DNA of 64,000 nucleotides from Owenia fusiformis (taxonomy: Eukaryota; Annelida; Polychaeta; Sabellida; Oweniidae), in the NCBI GenBank assembly GCA_903813345.2, contig CAIIXF020000011.1:18273754-18337753 (forward strand), written 5' to 3'. Shown here one piece after another: positions 61,201-64,000 of this stretch. The position numbers and the translations under genes were made by a program. The notes beneath the pieces are model-generated. The model ran no database searches. It had not been told where the DNA came from and saw only the letters and a list, made by a program, of their open reading frames with translations. Every line of letters begins with the position of its first letter. Positions within the stretch are counted from its first letter, which is position 1.

Positions 61201-63098
61201 GTCGTTTTGGACCAACTGAAACACCTTCCAATTGAAGGTGTACACAGTCCAACTCCACTGTTGAAGGTTTTCAGAATGTGGAGCCAGAATCCAAGGTAAA
61301 TATATACTTCGTGATGAGAGAATTATTTGTATTATGCCCAAATATATCCCATTATGAAATAGGCTAAATGTAATCTGATCAGACATAAAACATCAAGTTT
61401 TATTAGTTTGCTATTTTTCCATTATTGAGCATGAGGAATATTAACAGTGAATAATAAAACAAATATTCAATTCCATTTTGGTTCAATATGAATTTTCCCC
61501 TAGCACTTCTAGCTTCAGGGAATATTGCTTGTGAAGTAAAATGCACAATTATTCGCCTCATTAGAATTCAGTATTTGTATATTGTATATTTTTAGGTATT
61601 TTACATTGTTCTCAAAGCTGAAAGAAGACAGCGATGACATTTCACCATTACCCAACATCCTTGCGCTCCTAGCATCGCCACATGTACGTCCCAATGTTGT
61701 TACCATGGTGATGGAGATTGTTGAGAATCTGTTGACAACCAGAGATGAGGACCTACAGGAAGGGGAGGTCATGCTACATGTGGAACATTGTGTCCAGGTC
61801 AAAGACTTGGAAAAATCGTTTGAAGGTTAGACCTTATACAAAACAAAGATGCTATTAACGAGGAAATTAATTTAATTGAAGCACCCGGGTGTATTATGTA
61901 ATATTAAGTGTAATACAGAGGAGAAAATATGAGATTGCTTAAAATATAATATATGATGCTTAGATCTGATATCACAGTCATCTTCTTCAGGGTTTCATAC
62001 TGTTATTAATTGGGTTATCTGGCACTTTCTAGAAATCGTTACTGGTTTCAATGAATCAAATATTTTCAACAGTTAAATTGCTGTTCTGTAGGCTGTTCGA
62101 TTTTCCTTTTGTACTCAGTTTTCCCCTTTAAATGTATGCCGCTTTGTTGTAAACAGGCTATCTGCGATAAAAGCACCAGTAGAGCTCTTCTGCAAGAGAC
62201 GCTGCAACATTCAATAAAAATAATGCATTTTGATGGTCAAATATTGTGCGACTTCACTCAGTTTTCTTATTTTTGATAATGCCCTTTAACATATGTAATG
62301 GTTTGTAAAGCTAATATTTATTTTTTGACATATTTTAGTATTTTACCCTTTGCAGTTTAAACACTTTGTTTTCTTACATAACTGAAATGAATTACTTCTT
62401 ATTTTTCCAAAAATCATTGCTACTACTGATGAACTGGTCAGCTATTTTTACATTTCTGCTGATTTTGCTAATTTTAGATTACAAAGAAATGGCCCCTGAA
62501 CAGTTGTAGCTTTACTAATGTTGGACCTATCAAATCGAAATAAGCAGCATTAAAATATACAAATGATCATGCATTATGACTATATAGCAATGTAAATCAT
62601 TATAGATTGAATGATTAAAAACACCTGCGTGAATAGCAATTTCATCTCGAACATGATTAAAAACCACATATTTGTTGTAATTCTATGTCAGCTCGATACA
62701 GTTTCTATACCTTGCATGAAGTATTGTTTTGCAGAACAGCGCCCCCTAGCACAAGATCACTAATGGAGCTTTTATCCCAGCTTTGGGTATATGCATCGAT
62801 CTTAATGATTTTGGGAGTTCTTGCTTCCCCACATACCTAATACACTAAAAATGTATAAACATGTAATAGAGGCCACAAGCTAATTATATCAAGCTATTTT
62901 TCCCACAGGTTCCCCTGGTATTTCTGTTATCTCACGCTACCTTCTTCATATTTCAGAGGCACCAAGTTATGGCGTCAAGCTGCTGTTTCCACATGTCCCC
63001 CTGGTGTTTGCACATCTCAGTCGTGTTGTTGCAAAGATGGCGGAGAAACGTACTGGAAAACAAACTGTACCTGCTAAAGAATTGGCGATACTGTCCAG
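43297..63098 (+). CDS. UTP20: UTP20, small-subunit processome component (first 26 coding exons, 3' part outside or missing)
   Basis: UTP20 is a giant HEAT-repeat protein of the nucleolar SSU processome that assembles 18S pre-rRNA. Exons: 43297-43338, 50199-50346, 50568-50629, 50925-50995, 51252-51446, 51857-52001, 52186-52263, 52627-52779, 53116-53271, 53659-53793, 54096-54355, 54498-54623, 55091-55282, 55554-55704, 55923-56138, 56592-56748, 57070-57301, 57591-57806, 58134-58310, 58770-58895, 59603-59769, 60148-60229, 60585-60780, 61138-61295, 61596-61825 and 62957-63098. Every phase fits, giving about 1337 residues. Matches to human UTP20 run in order: SNVNIDVVRKN, DLVVQLARDLQSDFYPLFP, RNFAAESFAFLMRKV, VPLRYLIGMLYVNF, FSKFSNPKNIYMEPQL. 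Human UTP20 has about 2785 residues, so roughly half is seen. After 63098 no further exon was found, and an opposite-strand gene follows at 63717. Exon 13 has a weak acceptor (TTGAAG). Intron 1 is 6.9 kb because of an LTR element. Confidence 0.95.
43546..43598. repeat. Left half of an older repeat split by the LTR element
   Basis: 'attatcccaccgaa' followed by 'gatgtagaaaagcc' matches the head of the repeat at 25137-25200. The matching right half continues at 49936 after the LTR element. Confidence 0.75.
43599..44000 (-). repeat. Left LTR (3' LTR of the element)
   Basis: 402 bp; begins TGAAGCTTCGAGC and ends AAAATGCTATA on the plus strand. By eye it differs from the right LTR at about five positions, including one small indel near its start. 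Ends are TG...TA rather than TG...CA. Confidence 0.88.
46106..46312. repeat. Three-copy tandem repeat inside the LTR element
   Basis: The block 'caacttagatgc' followed by 'atatccaag' occurs three times, spaced about 82-85 bp apart. Confidence 0.65.
47057..48160. mobile_element. Nested 1.1 kb inverted-repeat element with a gene-like centre
   Basis: Arms of about 285 bp: the left starts ATAGTAGCCCGGACAG and the right ends with its complement. If the true tip is GCCCGGAC, both edges have TA, as for mariner-type elements. The centre (about 47345-47870) is richer in G and C than its surroundings and has a plus-strand open frame ending at 47701, reading for example QGYMKSTLLKCSGLC and AYQGWVKRRVTGKDITNCG, with four Cys in two C-x2/3-C pairs. 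I do not recognise it. A minus frame of 120 codons overlaps. The centre may be captured host sequence. Confidence 0.65.
48287..48544 (-). pseudogene. Acidic 85-codon frame in the LTR element, possible gag remnant
   Basis: Reading from MNMEGKDQCENGCSVVLGSV to SLASILKCKK and a stop, it is rich in Asp, Glu, Asn and Lys. It lies about 1 kb downstream of the primer-binding site on the element's sense strand, where gag would begin. There is no capsid or zinc-knuckle motif, so gag origin is only positional inference. Confidence 0.25.
49270..49475. repeat. Four-unit tandem repeat (about 60 bp) in the leader of the LTR element
   Basis: 'agagaactaatctccactct' and close variants recur four times, 40-250 bp from the primer-binding site, in the leader region where packaging signals usually lie. 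Confidence 0.7.
49515..49533 (-). promoter_or_regulatory. Primer-binding site for tRNA-Leu
   Basis: On the minus strand this is TGGTGGCAGCGGTGGGATT, complementary over 19 nt to the 3' end of tRNA-Leu of the AAG/UAG type including CCA (AATCCCACCGCTGCCACCA). It starts one base after the right LTR, as expected. Confidence 0.88.
49535..49935 (-). repeat. Right LTR (5' LTR of the element)
   Basis: 401 bp, nearly identical to 43599-44000. Its position next to the primer-binding site makes it the 5' LTR. Confidence 0.88.
49936..50150. repeat. Right half of the older repeat split by the LTR element
   Basis: 'ggtaactcaaataccagtgg', 'cttatgccttatgggtgta' and 'caaaatggcagtcattttt' match the repeat at 25137-25980. 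It ends about 50 bp before UTP20 exon 2. Confidence 0.75.
57835..57935. repeat. Copy of the TGTCACCACC-type short repeat in UTP20 intron 18
   Basis: It contains 'ctgtaacaaatggcaggtgg', the complement of the copy at 9327-9427. Confidence 0.5.
58456..58663. mobile_element. 208-bp mariner-type MITE in UTP20 intron 19
   Basis: Inverted ends TACTGTATAAGTGGTA and TACCACTTATACAGTA, starting and ending with TA. The interior repeats 'ttttccgaa' and 'ttttcctaat'. Confidence 0.75.
58891..59350 (+). repeat. Minisatellite made from the exon 20 / intron 20 junction of UTP20
   Basis: About twelve units, 31-45 bp at first and 39 bp later, each built as ATGAGGTATG, 'ttattgttgttcagagac' and 'aacctcaattt'. 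The first unit is the real exon end plus donor (ATGAG|GTATGT at 58891-58901), so the array copies a splice donor. Nine units keep GAG|GTATG. The open frames here (59109-59354 plus and its complement) are translations of the repeat. Confidence 0.85.
60361..60486. mobile_element. Truncated copy of the Mutator-like MITE in UTP20 intron 22
   Basis: It ends CTGGGAGCCAATCCTCATTG, matching the right end of the 304-bp elements, and upstream shares 'agttataat' and 'agaataatgac'. The left half and its terminus are missing. Confidence 0.6.
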
Positions 63099-63716
63099 GT
63101 AATGTTCACCAAAGAATGTCGATCAAGATAATTATTTTACTCTTATATGACCTTTATCTTTTATAAAAAACACAATATACGCTCCGTGTCACATTGTTAT
63201 AATATGTATGTATATAAATAGAATGGATCAATAAACTTAAACTTTAAAATAAAAAAATTGAAATCGAGGCTTCTTAATTGGATTTCAGACAAACTGGTCC
63301 AACTCAGACCAGTTAAAAGCTGACATGGGTGACCCAAAGTTTTTCTAAATTTGCAGAAAAATCAGTTTTTCTATATCTAAGAAAAATAACTCTCTAAGCT
63401 CTTCAATAGGGGACAAATCTTCAGTTGGCATTCAATATATTAGGGTTTTGGAAGGTTTTCATATACATTTAAGTTTAATTTCAGAGGGGTGCTTTCAGAT
63501 GTTCTTTTGCTAAGTAACAATTTATGTCTAGGGTTATGTGTCTCTATTTTTTAGTCAATAATCTGCATCTCTCAAACCAACAACATGACAAACATTTCTT
63601 ATATTATATCATCATATGCATCCAATAATTTATTTGAGCGAAAATTCACTTTTTTCATATACATGTTAATTTCAATTGTCCATGTTAAGTTCATGCAACA
63701 GTTCATAGTCTTGAGA
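63099..63716. other. UTP20 intron 26 or sequence beyond the broken gene
   Basis: No exon was recognised. 'atcaataaacttaaacttta' near 63225 looks like the tail of a retroposon or a poly(A) region. Confidence 0.4.
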
Positions 63717-64000
63717 TTAACATGGTTCCGTATTGCATTCCTCATCTTCTATGTCCACCATTTCACCATCAGTGGTCTTGAAGTAAAAGCCACGACATTT
63801 TCCATTGCCAATGGGTCGTGGGTTCGTACATGCCTTCACTCTGGACCTGGTTCCCCCTCCGCACGATTCTGAGCAAGGTGAATATCCACTGAACTCCCCC
63901 CAGCCCCCAGGAGTTGAGATTGTTTTTTTGACCCAATTTACATAGTTAGATACGGCAGTGTATACCCCAGCTTGGGCCCCACATGATTTATCACTAGGTC
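63717..64000 (-). CDS. Trypsin-like serine protease with C-terminal TSP1 domain, last part only
   Basis: Reading the minus strand from the right edge, the frame is open to a TAA at 63719-63717. It begins PSDKSCGAQAGVYTAVSNYV, the end of an S1 trypsin domain (C-x-x-x-x-x-GVYT...V-x-x-YVNWVKK), where the family has PGVYTRVS. It continues GGWGEFSGYSPCSESCGGGT and RSRVKACTNPRPIGNGKCRG, a clear thrombospondin type-1 repeat with the W, CSxSCGGG and R-x-R-x-C signature. It ends EECNTEPC directly before the stop, the last TSP1 cysteine. This is the terminal exon of a secreted modular protease; the catalytic His, Asp and Ser are outside the window. It is antisense to UTP20 and begins 618 bp after its last exon seen here. 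Confidence 0.85.
   Translation of the reverse strand, partial: PSDKSCGAQAGVYTAVSNYVNWVKKTISTPGGWGEFSGYSPCSESCGGGTRSRVKACTNPRPIGNGKCRGFYFKTTDGEMVDIEDEECNTEPC

Overview
This is an AT-rich window of an animal nuclear genome. The genes have many introns with ordinary GT-AG sites, and the introns and intergenic spaces are full of small transposons, fold-back elements and minisatellites. The gene set is bilaterian: an MDM2 with SWIB, RanBP2-type zinc finger and C2H2C4 RING, a FLASH/CASP8AP2-like protein, UTP20, a SUEL-lectin-like secreted protein and a trypsin-TSP1 protein. Repeat families with a 'cccaccgaa...ttcg' head and 'gtccgtccg' runs suggest a marine invertebrate, perhaps a mollusc. That last step is inference only.

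Layout. 1-2380 (minus): 5' part of a secreted protein, running off the left edge. 2381-8858: intergenic, with small TIR elements. 8859-17035 (minus): a four-exon gene for a 405-residue protein I cannot name; its large intron holds a 4.9 kb TTAA-flanked element, a MITE with a 9-bp target duplication and an 852-bp near-perfect palindrome. 17036-24170: intergenic, with a hAT-like element and a 2.66 kb fold-back element. 24171-32336 (plus): FLASH/CASP8AP2-like gene, four coding exons, 1807 residues. 32337-35541: convergent intergenic space. 35542-42731 (minus): MDM2, ten coding exons, 886 residues. 42732-43296: a 565-bp head-to-head promoter. 43297 to the right edge (plus): first 26 coding exons of UTP20, about 1337 residues, roughly half the protein. 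63717-64000 (minus): the 3' end of a trypsin-TSP1 protein.

Two arrangements join genes functionally. MDM2 and UTP20 diverge from one short promoter containing two ETS-type CCGGAAG motifs; UTP20 is a ribosome-assembly factor, and MDM2 is known to be inhibited by ribosomal proteins when ribosome assembly fails. FLASH belongs to histone pre-mRNA 3' processing and shows no positional link to its neighbours beyond convergence with MDM2.

The clearest mobile DNA is a 6.3 kb LTR element in UTP20 intron 1 (minus strand): two ~401-bp LTRs almost identical by eye, a 19-nt tRNA-Leu primer-binding site, a purine-rich tract and a 4-bp target duplication, but no gag-pol. It sits inside an older repeat and has itself received a 1.1 kb inverted-repeat element. 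Exon borders were placed by hand from splice sites, reading phase and remembered family sequences; no alignment was run.
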